The notes: generated from the letters alone by a model not told the origin. Shown: positions 52,051 to 64,000, numbered from the stretch's first letter. The stretch: DNA of 64,000 nt from Diplonema japonicum (GCA_964019335.1 OZ025687.1:434001-498000), one strand, 5' to 3'. A program made the numbers and translations.

Positions 52051-54087
52051 ATGGGAGGCAAGGGAGCATATTACAAGGCAAAGTACGGAGGAGGTGGTAA
52101 GGGGGGGAAGGGGAACAAAGGTGGTGACCGGGAACAGGAGGATGGGGGCGACGCCGCTGACTTCCATGAGATGGACGCGCCGTGGTCGGCAGCGAACACG
52201 AAGAACTCGACTAGGGAGAGCCTGGGGAGGAGACTGTGTGATCTGGAAGGGAAGTCCTACCCCGCGTACCGTTCGATTGAGGGGACTGCCTACAAGTTCC
52301 ACGACGGGCCGGGGTACAACATCATCATGGACAGGGCTCAGTCGGACCCTTACGCACCTATAAAGTCGAAAATGAGAATCTTCATGTCCACACAGTTCGG
52401 GTCATACCCCGCCCCCTTTCTCAACATGAAGATACGCCGTATTGCACTTGCCGACTTCCTCGTCAGAAGGTTTTGGGAGGAAGTTCATAACATCGGACTT
52501 GATGAAGTTAAACAGTCTGCCAGCTACCACTCTGCAAAAGGAGGCGAGCTCACCATCGAGAAGCCCTCTCAACATGTCCTTGAGCGGTCCAGCGCCATCG
52601 TTTTCCCCTCTGGTGAGATCGAGCTGCGCTTCCAACTCTCCCTGCCTGCCAGGGGCCGCAGTATCCTTGGCGAACAGTGCGCGACGCTGATGTGCGACAC
52701 CCTCCCGCGTGTCATTAACAAGACCCTCCCCGCGTCGGCCAACCACCTCCCCACCGTCAAGGAGCACCTCGATTGTGTAGAGGACCAGGAATACCTTAGG
52801 CAGAACCTTAAAGCAAATGGTTTTATCGCCTTCGTTGCCAACGGTGCCATCTTGCCCAGAAGAGGCGGAGACGACGACAGGCCAATGGAGTCAAGACGGG
52901 CAGCTGGAACGCAGCCTGTGAGTTTCCTGTCACCTCCTTCGATGGAAGTAGCTGTCGATCTACCGCACAAAGGCGAGGTGCGGGGTATGGGTATCCGACC
53001 GGGCGTGACCCTTATCGTGGGTGGAGGCTTCCATGGAAAGTCGACGTTACTGCGAGCGTTGGAGGTGGGCGTGTACAACCACATCCCAGGCGACGGGAGG
53101 GAGTTCGTGGTGAGCATGGACGACTCCGTGAAGATCCGCGCTGAGGATAAGCGTGCAGTGCAGAACGTGAACATCTCATGTTTCCTGAACAACCTCCCTA
53201 TGGGGAAGGACACCGCAACCTTCACAACACAGGACGCGTCAGGGTCCACATCACAAGCGGCAAACATCATAGAAGCCCTCGAGGTAGGCACATCAACACT
53301 GCTCATCGATGAAGACACGTGCGCCACGAACTTCATGATCCGCGACAGGAGGATGCAACTGCTCGTGTCTAAGGACAAGGAGCCCATTACACCGTTCATC
53401 TTGAAGGTATGCTTTATAATACTTACCCTCTTTGTACACCAACACAATAGGTAAGGCAGTTATATGAGGAATTTGGCACGTCGACTATCTGTGTGGTTGG
53501 AGGTGCCGGGGACTATTTGGAGGTTGCCGACCAGGTCGTGATGATGGACAGCTACCTACCAAAGAATGTTACAGACACTGCAAAGCAGATTGTTATGCAG
53601 GTATTGGGGAATAGTAATAATGTTTAAGACATGCTTTTAACCCCAGCTCCCCAACGCCATGACGGACGCTGATAGGAAGATCGAATCTGGTGCTTCGTTC
53701 GGGAAGATTTCGCACAGGGCACCGGACAAGGAAGGGATAGTGTCGTGCCTCGGCCCGAAGGCAAAGGTCGTTGCAAGGACGCCATCCACACTGTCCTTCG
53801 GCAGCGAAAGTATCGACCTGAGCTTTGTAGAACAGGTTGTTGAAAAAGGGCAGGTCACGGCTATCGGAGACTACATTCAAGCCATGGTCAAGAAAGCAGA
53901 CAGCAAGACAACTCTATCCGATATCATCTCTCACTTCGAGCAGCTCATCGACTCCGACAATGGTTGCGGTCTCGACCACATCCGCCCCTCATGGATGTCC
54001 CCTGGGGGCTCCTACACCCGCCCCCGTCGCTTCGAGATCGCCGCCGCTCTCAATAGGCTTCGCACCGTGAAGTTCTCTCAAATTTAA
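52051..54087 (+). CDS. ABC-class predicted ATPase (PF09818 type)
   Basis: Exons 52051-53406, 53451-53600 and 53647-54087 give 648 residues. The Gly/Lys-rich N-terminus (GGGGKGGKGNKGGDR) resembles an RG-like nucleic-acid tail. The core matches the uncharacterised ABC_ATPase family: RRLCDLEGKSYPAYRSIEG, a Walker A GGGFHGKSTLL (about residue 328), a SGSTSQAANIIEALEVG signature-like segment, and Walker B LLIDEDTCATNFMIRD. The next exon continues with TSTICVVGGAGDYLEVADQV, and the last with LRTVKFSQI. Introns are 44 and 46 nt (GTATGC...TAG, GTATTG...CAG). No membrane helix, so soluble. The reaction beyond ATP hydrolysis is unknown for the family, which is common in bacteria, fungi and protists. 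Confidence 0.88.
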
Positions 54088-54298
54088 GATTTCTTTTTCT
54101 TTCTTTTTTTTTTTAAAAAAGAAGAGTGTGCGTCTCGAAAGCAGTGTTTGTCGGTGTCGACATGTTTTCCCCTCTCTTTTTGAAGCGCCTGTCAGAGCGT
54201 GCCGTGTTGACAATGCCATCTTAGGGGAACGGGGTGTGGAGGGACACCGACGGCAGAAAAAAAAAAAAAAGAAAGAAGAAATATTAAATAATAATAAT

Positions 54299-57200
54299 AT
54301 GAGTAGCTTGCGCAGTTTTGTGATAATATGTCTAGCCTTGGCAGTTACAGCCACACCCAGACTGTGCATGGGAGAGGACTACGTGGCATCGTATGGAGCT
54401 TGCACCAAGGGTAAGCGGACGAGGACGTGGGTGTTGCCTCAGAACAGATCGTGTACTGCAGGCAAGAACAGCCTGTCCATAGACGGGGGGGCAGTGGGTT
54501 GTGTATGCGAGCTTACGGACTATGCACCCGTGTACGACAGCAAGTGTGGAGAGGACGGATTACAGCAGTTCTCGTTGGGCGACCTTGCCGGCTGTTCCGA
54601 TTCAGCAAGCCTCACTAAAAGTTTCTGCCCGAGCGATAACACAGCAAACTGCGGCCAAACCCTCTGCCAATGTACTGCAGATGACATCGCCACAAGCTTC
54701 ACACCATGCGACCCTTCCTCCCATACACGCAAGGTGGTGTACTATTGGTCAAGGCGGTGTGAGCCGGGTTCCTTGGAGCTCCCCCCGCCTTCAGCTGCTC
54801 ATTCCTGTTCAGAGACGTGCAAAACAGGCCAATACCTCGCACCGCCCCACGAGATGTGCACAGCATGCCCAGGAGGCACCACATCCACAGTTGATGTCGT
54901 CTACAGCCCTCCGTGGAAGATCCTGCCGAAGAACATGTACGCGGGTACCGATTGGACTGTTGAGGACGACTATCTTGTGTCCAACCCGTCGCTCAGCTCT
55001 GCGTATCTCAGGCTGTGGCTTGACATCAAGACCCTGCCTGCCTACATGACCATCACGTACAGGATCACGGGGAAGGTGTTCGCCGTCACAGGCACTGCTT
55101 ACGTGTATCTTTTTGGTAGATACATTTACTCTGACACAGAGCAGGAAAACTGGGCGACAATTACACTGGACCTCGTAGACAGGGAGCACTGTCTGTGGGA
55201 GATCCAAGACCAAGACAAGAAGACGTATTGCTTGAAGGCAAACCACGTGCTGCCGTACACGCCTGAAATGTCTCTGGACGTGGACGGGCCGTTCACGAAG
55301 AAGGATTCGTTAGGGCTACCGCTGCTGCATGAATGGAGCGACAAGTTCTATGTGGCGAGAGTGGCGAGTTACGAGAACCCATGTGCGATGACAACCCCGT
55401 CGCTGACGGGGAAGAAACATTGGGTGGCGTTGATCAATGAGGGCCAGGAAGTGCAATGCAACTGGGAGGCCGCAGTGCTCCATGCACAGTCGCTTGGCGC
55501 GTCTGCCGTCATTTTCCACACCTCCAGCGAGCTCCTCTTCGAAACCACAAAGCACACTGACACGATAAAGACGCCTGTCGTGTACATGCGTGAGAACCTC
55601 ACAGACGCTGCTCTCGCAGCGATCGAAGACCTTTCTTTCAAAAGAAACGACTACAAGGAAGGCATCTCCGAGGTGCTCTTCATGTACGACAAGATAGCCG
55701 AAGCTGACTCCACTAGCTCGGTGCACATCCGAGAGATCAGAGTCCATGGCACGCGCACAGCACCTACCGAGTGCGTGAAGTGCCCACGTGGAACCAACTC
55801 CACAGAAGGCTCCGAGCAAGGCTGCGAAAAGTGCCCTCCCAACACTTACCAGAACACCCCGGGCAGCACCACATGCATCCCTTGTGATGGAGAGGTGGCC
55901 AACAATGGTGCCGATTGTCTTTTTATCTCGAAAAGTTGCACCGATAACGACTACGACCCCCATGTGGGAGAGTGCCTTTTGGTATGGCAGGGCTCAAACT
56001 AACAAACAAGCCAAAAAAAGATCAAATGTCAAAACGACGACACCCCAGCCTGCACGGAACCCAAGAGGAAGGTGGACTACTATCCGGTATGCACGCAGCA
56101 ATCATTACGTTCAGCAAACCCACAGTCGAACTGCAAGATTGCAGACGGGGCCCCACCTTCTAGCAAGATGGTTGACTGCGAAGCATGCCCAATGGGAAAA
56201 AAGAGAGAGGACGGATGGAAGTGCGTGTCGTGCGACACTGGCGAGTTCCTTATGGAGAGCGGGCTGTGCGAGAAGTGCTTAGGCAACACCACTGCGAAGA
56301 AGGAGCTGGTGTACCCAGAGAGCAGTAAGTGGATCCCGAGGAAGGATGGGCTACTGTGTGATGGGTCCAGCACGTGTGAGTGGTCGAAGGAATGCGAGAA
56401 GGGATCGAGCGCTACGTGCTGGCTTGCTAAGTACACGGTAAAGGACAAGTACCAGTCACCACAGGTGCTCACAAACGGGGCGGGTCTTGCGAACCAAATA
56501 GTAACGCACCGCCTTGTGTACACCACTGAGTTCTACGCAACAGGCAGTGCGAACTTCACTTATGAACTGCAGGCTTCCACCGCTGTCGACATTCAGCATG
56601 TGCAGGTGCGCTTCTCCGTCTTCAGCGTTGAGGAAGGTGTCGATGTGTTTGTGAAGGAGAACCTTGCCACTGAAATTACCGAAGGAGGCGTGTTCTTGAC
56701 AATTCCGAATCTATTCGGAGAGTACCAGTTCCATTGGGAATACCTCAAGACAGGCGAGACACACACCGACGTCCTCTTCATGCTCAGGTCCTTCGGAGCC
56801 GATTGGGTTACGAGTGGGGACGCCACTACCTGTGTGCCATGCCCTGCAGGCATGGTATGCAACGACGGTGTGCCAGCTCAATGCCCCGCGGGGACCTTCT
56901 CGGAAGGCAACATCTGCGTCCCCTGTCCTCAGGGCACATACAGCGCGTTCCCAGGAAGCGACAAGTGCTCGAGCTGCCCCAAAGGGATGGAGAGCACACC
57001 AGAGGTATTGACAATTTAAAAAGGAAATATACTGAAAATCCTTTTTTTCAGGGCACACGGTGCTGGGTTCCTGACTGCGTGTTTAAGTACCACGACACGA
57101 ACCTAGGGAGGCTGAGCTATGATCTGCACAAGTTGGGGGACCATGGTAAGTTCGATGTGGTGCAGTCAATGGGGAACAGGGTCGAAATGGCGTACGAGGT

Positions 57201-57981
57201 GAGGCTGTGTCCAGAAGGGACGCAGAGCTTCGTGACAAGGAATGCGAAGAATGGGAAAGGGTTCGAGAACCTAGGGAGGGAGGTGTCTGTGGAGAGGGTG
57301 GACGCGGGGGGGATGAGCACGCTACGCATGAAGTTCACAGAAGGTGACCACTGCCTGGGGAACGACGGAATCGTGCGGAGGAGGATGGCAGTAGTGGATC
57401 TGATCTGTGACGTGGCTGGCGAAGCAGTGGGGGCCAACATGCATGACACAATGTACGTGAAGCTCAGGTTGTCTAGCGACCCGTGCACAGCTTCCTTCTA
57501 CTCTGTTTCACCCCATTCATGCTCACTTTGCAATTCTCAAAGCTGGGCTCTCGTAAACCTCGACTGCGCCAACGGCATCAGGAATCAAACTTACATCAGG
57601 AAACCTGAGCACGATGGGTGTATCGCAAAGACCCTCCCTGCCCTCCCTCCCCCTCAGTCTTGCAAAGCCATTGACGATGAGCATGACTCTGGCACATCAA
57701 CAGGTGCCATTACCGCTGTTGTCCTTCTCACAATTGTCTCCCTAACTGCTCTTGGCAGTCTTGCCTTCGCGCTGTATAGGAGAAACGTTACACTGAAGCA
57801 GAAGTACGCCAGGGTGGCGACACGTGCCTCTGCCTCTGCTATGCACCAACAAATGGGTGATTTGGACTTAGATGAAACAGCTGAGTCCCCCCGAAGTGGT
57901 GGGCACGACTCAGGTATTGGGAAAGGGAAAAAGATAGATCAACAAATAGGTGCAGAGCAGCAAGCTGGCGTCGTACTGTGA
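54299..57981 (+). CDS. ELAPOR/KIAA1324-like type I membrane receptor
   Basis: Exons 54299-55981, 56021-57004 and 57052-57981 (introns 39 and 47 nt) give 1198 residues. A signal peptide (FVIICLALAVTATP) leads into a large Cys-rich ectodomain. GCC2/GCC3-type repeats are evident: CTACPGGT, CVKCPRGTNSTEGSEQGCEKCPPNTYQ, and CVPCPAGMVC...CPQGTYS. The third exon resembles the mannose-6-phosphate-receptor-homology region of ELAPOR (VRLCPEGTQSF; VDLICD). A single membrane helix (GAITAVVLLTIVSLTALGSL) precedes a cytosolic tail of about 75 residues. The segment VALINEGQEVQCNWEAA to SAVIFHTSS (about residues 382-403) looks like an inserted protease-associated domain. ELAPOR1 traffics between Golgi, endosomes and the plasma membrane; a sorting role here is inferred. 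Start: the ATG giving the signal peptide. Confidence 0.82.
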
Positions 57982-58477
57982 AAATCTAAAGGCTTGGGGG
58001 GGGAAGAAAAAAAAAAGAAAAAATATGGAAAGGGAGGGGGGTGATTGTAACAGGAGTGTTCTTAGCGGAGCGATACGTTTTTTTTTCTTTTCCCCCCGGG
58101 GGGGGGGGGGGGGAAGATGATTAATCTGCAGGAAAAAAAAGAGGGGGTCGAGAATTTTAAGCCCCCCCCTAATAAAAGAAGTTGCACGTCGAAACCCTAT
58201 ATTTCTTTTTTTTTTGAAATTTACTTTATCCACTTTGCCAAAAGAAAAAAAAAGAAGCAGAAAGAAGGAAGAAAGGAAAAAAAAATGAATCCCCCCCCCC
58301 CCCCTCTGTCCCCTTTAATAGATTTAAGCAAAAAAAAAAGAAGAAAATTATAAAAAAAAGAAAAGCAGGGGGGGCATCTCATTATTTGTCCACTTTCCTT
58401 TTTCACATCTGCAAAGAAAAAAAAAAGAGGGGAGGGTATTAAAAAAGGAAGGAAGAAAAAAAAAAAAAAAAAAAAGG
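57982..58477. other. intergenic, homopolymer-rich
   Basis: No gene. Runs of G (58098-58113), C (58290-58304) and A alternate, ending in an A run of about 23 that stops two bases before the next ATG. Confidence 0.65.
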
Positions 58478-61400
58478 ATGAGGCCAAAATTAAAGGCGGA
58501 TGAAGTGGAGAGGTTGAAACTGCAATTCTCTCAGGTGGATCGTAATAAGGACAAGAAGATCGATTTGGAGGAGTTCAAGGAGTTTTTAAAGGAAACGTTC
58601 CCGCATGCAACGAACAAGGATCTTGAAGAGATGGTGCCGAAGAAGCTGGGTGACGGAGACGAAGACAGATTCGACTTCGATCAATACCTGGAATTCATGT
58701 CGCAAGATCTCAGCATGCGTTTCGACGTAAAGTTCATTAGACACCAAGCAAGAACCTGGGACGACAAACTGGGCTTTGTAAAGTACATCCCATTCCTCGC
58801 ACTATTTATTTTCTTCCTAGTCACGGGGAAGGGCTTAGGGTCGTCCTACTGGATGCAAAAAGCGGTAATGGAACATCTTGAAGGCGACGAATTTCGCAAC
58901 ACCGACGACCTTCGTTACTTCAAGGCGTACCAAGATATCGGAGAGTTAGAAGAATTCTGGGACTGGAACGACTGGCCGATGATCAACACAATGTGGCCCC
59001 CTATAGAACCGGGTGAATCCGCGGAACCAGGATCCGCTCCGATCGATTTAGTGAATTTTCCCATCGGCGCGTTAAAAATACGACAGATTCGTGTTGCCCC
59101 CGAACCTTGCAACGAGGCAACCATCAATATTTTAAACGCGGAGGCAAATGTGATTTCTTTGTCCGATCGGGAAGCCCGGAAGAGGGACTACCGTATCTTC
59201 TGCTACCCGGAGATCACAAGCGGTTCAACTGATAAACAAAACTACCCCGTGCAAACATATCGTGTTGTGAATTCGTTCGGCGTGACAGTAGATGATGTCA
59301 TCCGCCTTGATAAATCCCATGTTGCGGACCCTTGGGAGCGCGACGTTCTCTTTGAGGCGTACCGTTACAGAGAAGCTTCCGAACTGAACGGAACTGCGGC
59401 GAATATTTTTCTGGGAAAGGCAACTGCGTACCTTGCTGACGGGTACGCGATGGTAGTACCGTTCTCTGCAGGGAGGGACGAGGTGGAAAAGATCTTTTCA
59501 ACGCTTCAAAACGGGATCACAGTAGGCGGATGGACTGACCCGGAAACAGGAAAAGCAGCACCACCCCGACAAATCCCGTGGATCGATCACGCGACACGTG
59601 GGATAAGCGTTGAGTTCATCACGTACAACCAGAACCTCGATCTTGTCGCTCGGTTCCAACAATTCGTCGAAGTCACCGCTGCCGGGCTGCTTGTACCTCT
59701 ACATTACACGACAACGTTTCCATTCTTCAACCTCAGCAGGCATGGTGCTGGGTATTTCTTCCTTGTCGTGATCTTCCTGCTTATGATACTTGCGGAATGC
59801 TACTCTTGGATCCGCCATGTCAGCACCAGCCGACGCAGGTACGTCATGGATTCTGGGAAATCTGGTATTGCAGCGCACCTTACTGGTATCTTTGCGGCGC
59901 TCACCTCCGATTTTTGGGTGTTGTTCGACTTTGTCAACCTTTCGCTTTTTCTCGTCGCCTGGGCGATACGGTTTTATTGGATGTCGTTGTCCTTCACCTC
60001 GACATCGGTTCTCACGCTAGACTGGTACCCCAAGGACTGGGAGACCGTCGGGGAGCTTGTCGTCATCCTGTCCCACATCGATGCTGTTAATGCGTTGCTC
60101 ACCTTCTTGAAGGTTTTTTATTTCCTTCGCTTGAACAGCCAGCTCAACCTTCTCACCAAAACCATCGGCATGGCCAAGGCGGAGCTCATGGGAATCGTCT
60201 TCATCTTCCTCATCGTTTTCATCGGCTTTGCCCTCATGGCATTCGTTGCATTCGGGACGATTTTGCAGGGTTACCGGGACTTCTCCACAACCGTTTCAAG
60301 TCTGCTCCGAATGCTGTTGGGCGACTTCGACTACCACGAGCTCAAGGAGCAGCGCAGGGTCTTTGCGCCTATCCTTTTCACCGTTTTCAACATCCTCGCC
60401 AATTTCCTCCTCCTCAACATGGTTATCGCTGTTCTTAACCAGGCCTTTGCGGAAGTTCAGAAAGGGAAGTACCAACCAGGGAAGGTGTTGGTTCTCTTTG
60501 AGGCCTTGAACGAGGACGTGATGCCCGACGATCCGTTCGTAGAGAAGATGATAAAGAGGCAGAAGGGTATACAAGCGTGGATACGTGGGACGGCAATGTG
60601 GAGAGAACTGGTGTATGGTTGCAATCTCGCAAACTTGTATACAAAGTCGAAGAGCGAGCTGCCTGGCGGGGAGGATGAGTGGAACGCAAAGCTACGAGAG
60701 GCGGGAGAGTACAACCCGAGAACCTACTGGCGCATGCAGGAGGATATGATGTTCTACCAGAAGAGGTCACTGTCGTTCGAGGACAAGCTAAAGGTGAACC
60801 CGATGCCTTTGAAGTTCCACCTTCTTGACGAGTTCGGCGCCGACCTAAAAGAGGTCATCGACCTCAACCAGACGAAGCACTCCCTTGACAACGTAGACCT
60901 TGCTAAACACGACCTCGTCGTGTCACCTTCCTACTGCACAGGGGTGGATCCCAAGGACGCTCTGCTGGAGCTCATGGACTTCTTCCACACATGGAAGGCA
61001 AGCAACGCATCTAACTACGCGTTTATTGAGAACGATGACGAAGGTGAAGGCAGCGTGCAGTATGAAGACGAAGAGAGCGCAGGGATCGCGATCAGGGGCT
61101 CCGAACGTGTCGAGGAAATCATCGACAACCAGACACGAGAGTGGAGAGACGAGTGGCAAGACAACAAGAAAAAACAGGAAGATGAGGAGGACAACAGTGG
61201 CTACGAGAGGATCCGCAGACAAGCGGAGAAGGAAGAGTTTGAAAGAGTTTTCGAGAGGATACAGCTCGACGAGCAGACGCAGCACATTGAGAACCTGCAG
61301 CACCACCTTGACGACATGCACTCTGCGGTGACGGGCAAGGTTCAGGGCGGCTCGCTGCGAGTTGACGCGAAGGACGTCCTGATCCCCACGAACATCACCA

Positions 61401-64000
61401 TCGAGAACTGTGAGAGCAAAGAAGGGCCCAACGCCAATGGTGTGTACACGAAGAAGGGATTGCACAACGGAAAACCGTATTGGAAAAAGCTTGCTGTCGG
61501 AGATGAAATAGACCACAACTTGTGCATCATGTGGGGGGACGGGAAGTGGTGGGTAGGCAAGCCGAGGAGGTACGCTTACGACCGTGTCTGTGTGCCCAGC
61601 CTCCTGTCATGGGAAGACACCGAAACCCTCCTTCCGCCGATGGGGACAGGCGGCGACGACGCTGTGATGGAGAGCACGTGGGAAACAGTGATGGACGGCG
61701 GCATCGGCGACCCTCCTGTGCTGGACTACGACGTCAACGCAGAGGCTAACGCCAACACTGAGACGGTGATGGAGATCCGTGTGAAGAACTCGACAACGCA
61801 CCAGGTGAACGGGGTGTACACACACAGCGGGTCCGAGAACGGGAAGCCGTTCTGGAGGAAGAGGTATCAGCCGATCGTGAGGTACTTCAAAGTGGAGCCG
61901 TTCCCCACCGAACCCGAGAGGACGTCCAAGATGAGGGCAAAACTGCGTGCCATCCGTGACGACCTTGCTGCGGAGTTTAACGTGACGTTGCGTGTGCCAG
62001 GTGAGCCAGCAGCACCTGACAGGAGGATGCAACTAGAGGGCGACTGGCACATGTGCAACCTGGCCCGAGAGGAGGTCATGGTTGCTGCACGCGAGGTGGC
62101 CAACGCCCTCGACATCGAAGCTGAGGACGACGAGCTGCTGCCTGAAGTATTCATTGCCGACGGACAAGAAGTCAACGAGGCTACCAGATTGAAGAAGGTG
62201 GAAGCCATCAAACCCCCTTGCACCGACCCGCAGGAGTGGGAACAAACCGGGACAGGCTACGACCTGGACCTCATGTGGAAGGAAGGAAAATGGGTGATCA
62301 ACAGAGTATGCCCCTTGTTAATTGTTTTCCTTTAAACCATTCACAGCGCCTTGCGGAGTCTTCGAAGGGTTACATTGGTTTCCACGAAAAGCATCCTTCG
62401 GTGTCGCTGCTCATGACGGTGCAGACCTTGCCAGGGAAGTCCTTTGCCGAGAGCAAAGAACACTGGGAAACAGTTGTGGGTTCGATCCCGAAACTGATGG
62501 CTCGTTACGCGGTATGCTTTTGTGAATCAATGTCTATTGCATCGCAGAGGGAGAAACCGGATCTTCTTCAGTCTGGGAAATCCCTGAACGAAGACGGCGC
62601 AGAAACCATCGGGCAGGAGGATGAGGTCCATCTTACTGTGAGATCCAGGAAGCCTCCTAAGGAAGAAGCGGACCCTACAAAAGCACCGCAAGAAGAGTTC
62701 TTCGAAGAGGGGGTGTCATACTACCGGGAGAGGACCCGTACGAACGCAGGGCGCGATGCCATGCTCATGGGAATGGTATTTGAGGACAGATTCCCAACCC
62801 TCGGCACAACAGCCGAGGTTCTCATTCCTTCGGGCAGGCTCAAGGGCACATGGCTGCAGTGCACTGTGATGGACGAACCTGACACTTCAGCACACTCTAA
62901 GTACAGAGTGAGCGTGGATATGGAGTCCAGTCTGCAGAGCAGCAACCTTGTAATCCACAAGGAGTACTTGATGGACTACTTGCAAAAGTCGGGGAAAAAG
63001 AATGTGACCCGCTCCTTGAACGTCCCGAAGGAATCGATCCGCAAGAGGAGCGGTCAGGACGCCGAGTCGTGGGTGAGCAGGTTCGTTTCGTGGGTGAACA
63101 ACCCGAACCATGAAATCCATAAAGGTATGCACTGTGCTGCGTTAGCCTCACAACATAATAGAGTTCCCTGGGCTCTTGTCAACAAGGAAGGTGTTAAACC
63201 CCAGTCCGCAGTCACTGTACTTCTACGAGGACCCCGACACGAGGTATGCGACAAGAGACAGCAGCAGCAACCGCCGCAGGTACCACCCTCCTCTGTTTGG
63301 CACCACTTGGTTGTCGACCCACGGAGAGGAGAGCAATGTGAACTTGACAGGAACGACCAGAGTCTTCCTCAAGAAGGTATGCATGGTGGCTCAAGTTCAC
63401 ACACACGTACAGGACGGGCTAGGCGGGCTCAACACCGACCCCATGTACCTTGCAGTGCACCATGCGTACATGATCGGTGAGTGGGAGCTGGAGGAAGGCA
63501 GATCAGAAATTTACCACGGGACCAACACTGATGAGCTGCAAGCAACAGGCGACATGCTATCGGCGCCCTATACCATCTGGGGTGTTGTAGTCGGCGACTG
63601 GGTGCAGAAGTACAACGCGCAGGAAGGTCTGCCCCTGGGGCAGTGGGTCAAGAGAGAAGACTGGACGTTGAAGCAGCAAAAGACAAGCGAGCAATGGGCA
63701 CGCGACTTCCGAGACGAGAACTCCCTCTACGTGTGCGTGCACAAGTGGAAGAACGAGGCCGCGATATGGGAACTGGAACGTGCACCGGAGAGGGGCACGA
63801 AAATGTACCTACGCAAGGCAGCTGTTGACCATTACGAAGAGGAGACGGAGGGATTGAAGCAGTGCATGATCGCAACGAACTACCCCCTGTCGTACAAGGG
63901 CGACGGGAAGAAGCGCTACCTGTCGGCGTTCGAGTCGGACAAGAGACACACCGACAATCAGAGGAAGGGGAGAAAGTCGTACTTCCAAGGCATGGAGGAG
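58478..64000 (+). CDS. polycystin (PKD2)-like cation channel with N-terminal EF-hand and long Trp-rich C-terminus, partial
   Basis: Five exons seen: 58478-62305, 62347-62511, 62548-63124, 63162-63376, 63413-64000 (open at the window edge), at least 1791 residues. Introns are 36-41 nt and all start GTATGC. An EF-hand lies at residues 21-32 (DRNKDKKIDLEE). The first membrane helix (FLALFIFFLVTG) is followed by an extracellular polycystin-type domain (about 125-400) and five more helices. The pore reads SSLLRMLLGDFDYHEL, matching the PKD2 filter block, then NFLLLNMVIAVLNQAF. A charged coiled region (about 890-960) follows. Then come repeated motifs: NGVYTKKGLHNGKPYWKK with IMWGDGKWWVGKPRR, and NGVYTHSGSENGKPFWRKR with LMWKEGKWVINR. 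Such channels conduct Ca2+ and often act in cilia, fitting the CFAP96 gene nearby. The function of the C-terminal 800 residues is unknown. Confidence 0.88.

Noticed and set aside
52569-53447. 292-residue minus-strand frame
   Set aside because: Antisense shadow of the ABC ATPase exon, whose Walker motifs fix the true strand.

Overview
The window reads as nuclear DNA of a single-celled, probably flagellated eukaryote. The evidence is spliceosomal introns, a CFAP96-like ciliary protein, a polycystin-type channel, a Dispatched-like transporter, a RalGAP-like protein and a LINE-type retrotransposon. All three standard stop codons end genes, so the code looks standard. Genes are GC-balanced, but the DNA between them is packed with A, T, G and C homopolymers. 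I cannot name the lineage.

Every protein gene I can support lies on the + strand (19 genes plus two transposon-derived coding relics). No minus-strand gene stands out. Introns are tiny (36-66 nt), mostly begin GTATGC or GTATGG, and often consist largely of one or two homopolymer runs. I resolved about 21 from frame and phase; removing them joins ORFs into intact proteins.

Layout. 1-4170: gene-free, with a MITE and a 35-bp repeat scrap. 4171-14240: two multi-ubiquitin-like-domain genes flank a 2-oxo-acid hydratase/decarboxylase-like gene, an orphan gene and a cyclic-nucleotide-binding-like gene. 14582-15817: FCP1/SCP-type phosphatase. 15956-20819: degenerate LINE between copies of a 66-bp hairpin repeat, then a 660-bp foldback. 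21200-29295: RING-H2 and CFAP96 genes among four TIR or palindromic elements. 29356-47714: dense cluster of Dispatched-like transporter, RalGAP-like protein, uS12m-like protein, small membrane protein, membrane PDZ protein, ADP-ribosyltransferase-like protein and a giant membrane sensor kinase. 48922-50150: broken piggyBac element with TTAA ends. 51023-64000: cyclophilin, PF09818-type ABC ATPase, ELAPOR-like receptor, and a polycystin-like channel running off the end.

The most striking item is the gene at 43190-47714. One polypeptide carries membrane segments, a PAS-like region, a histidine-kinase core, a degenerate receiver and a MAPKKK-like Ser/Thr kinase. This looks like a His-kinase-to-MAPKKK relay collapsed into one chain. 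Other notable items are the alternating A/B ubiquitin-like repeat proteins, the homopolymer introns, and poly-A tracts abutting start codons. All calls rest on reading the sequence without database searches.
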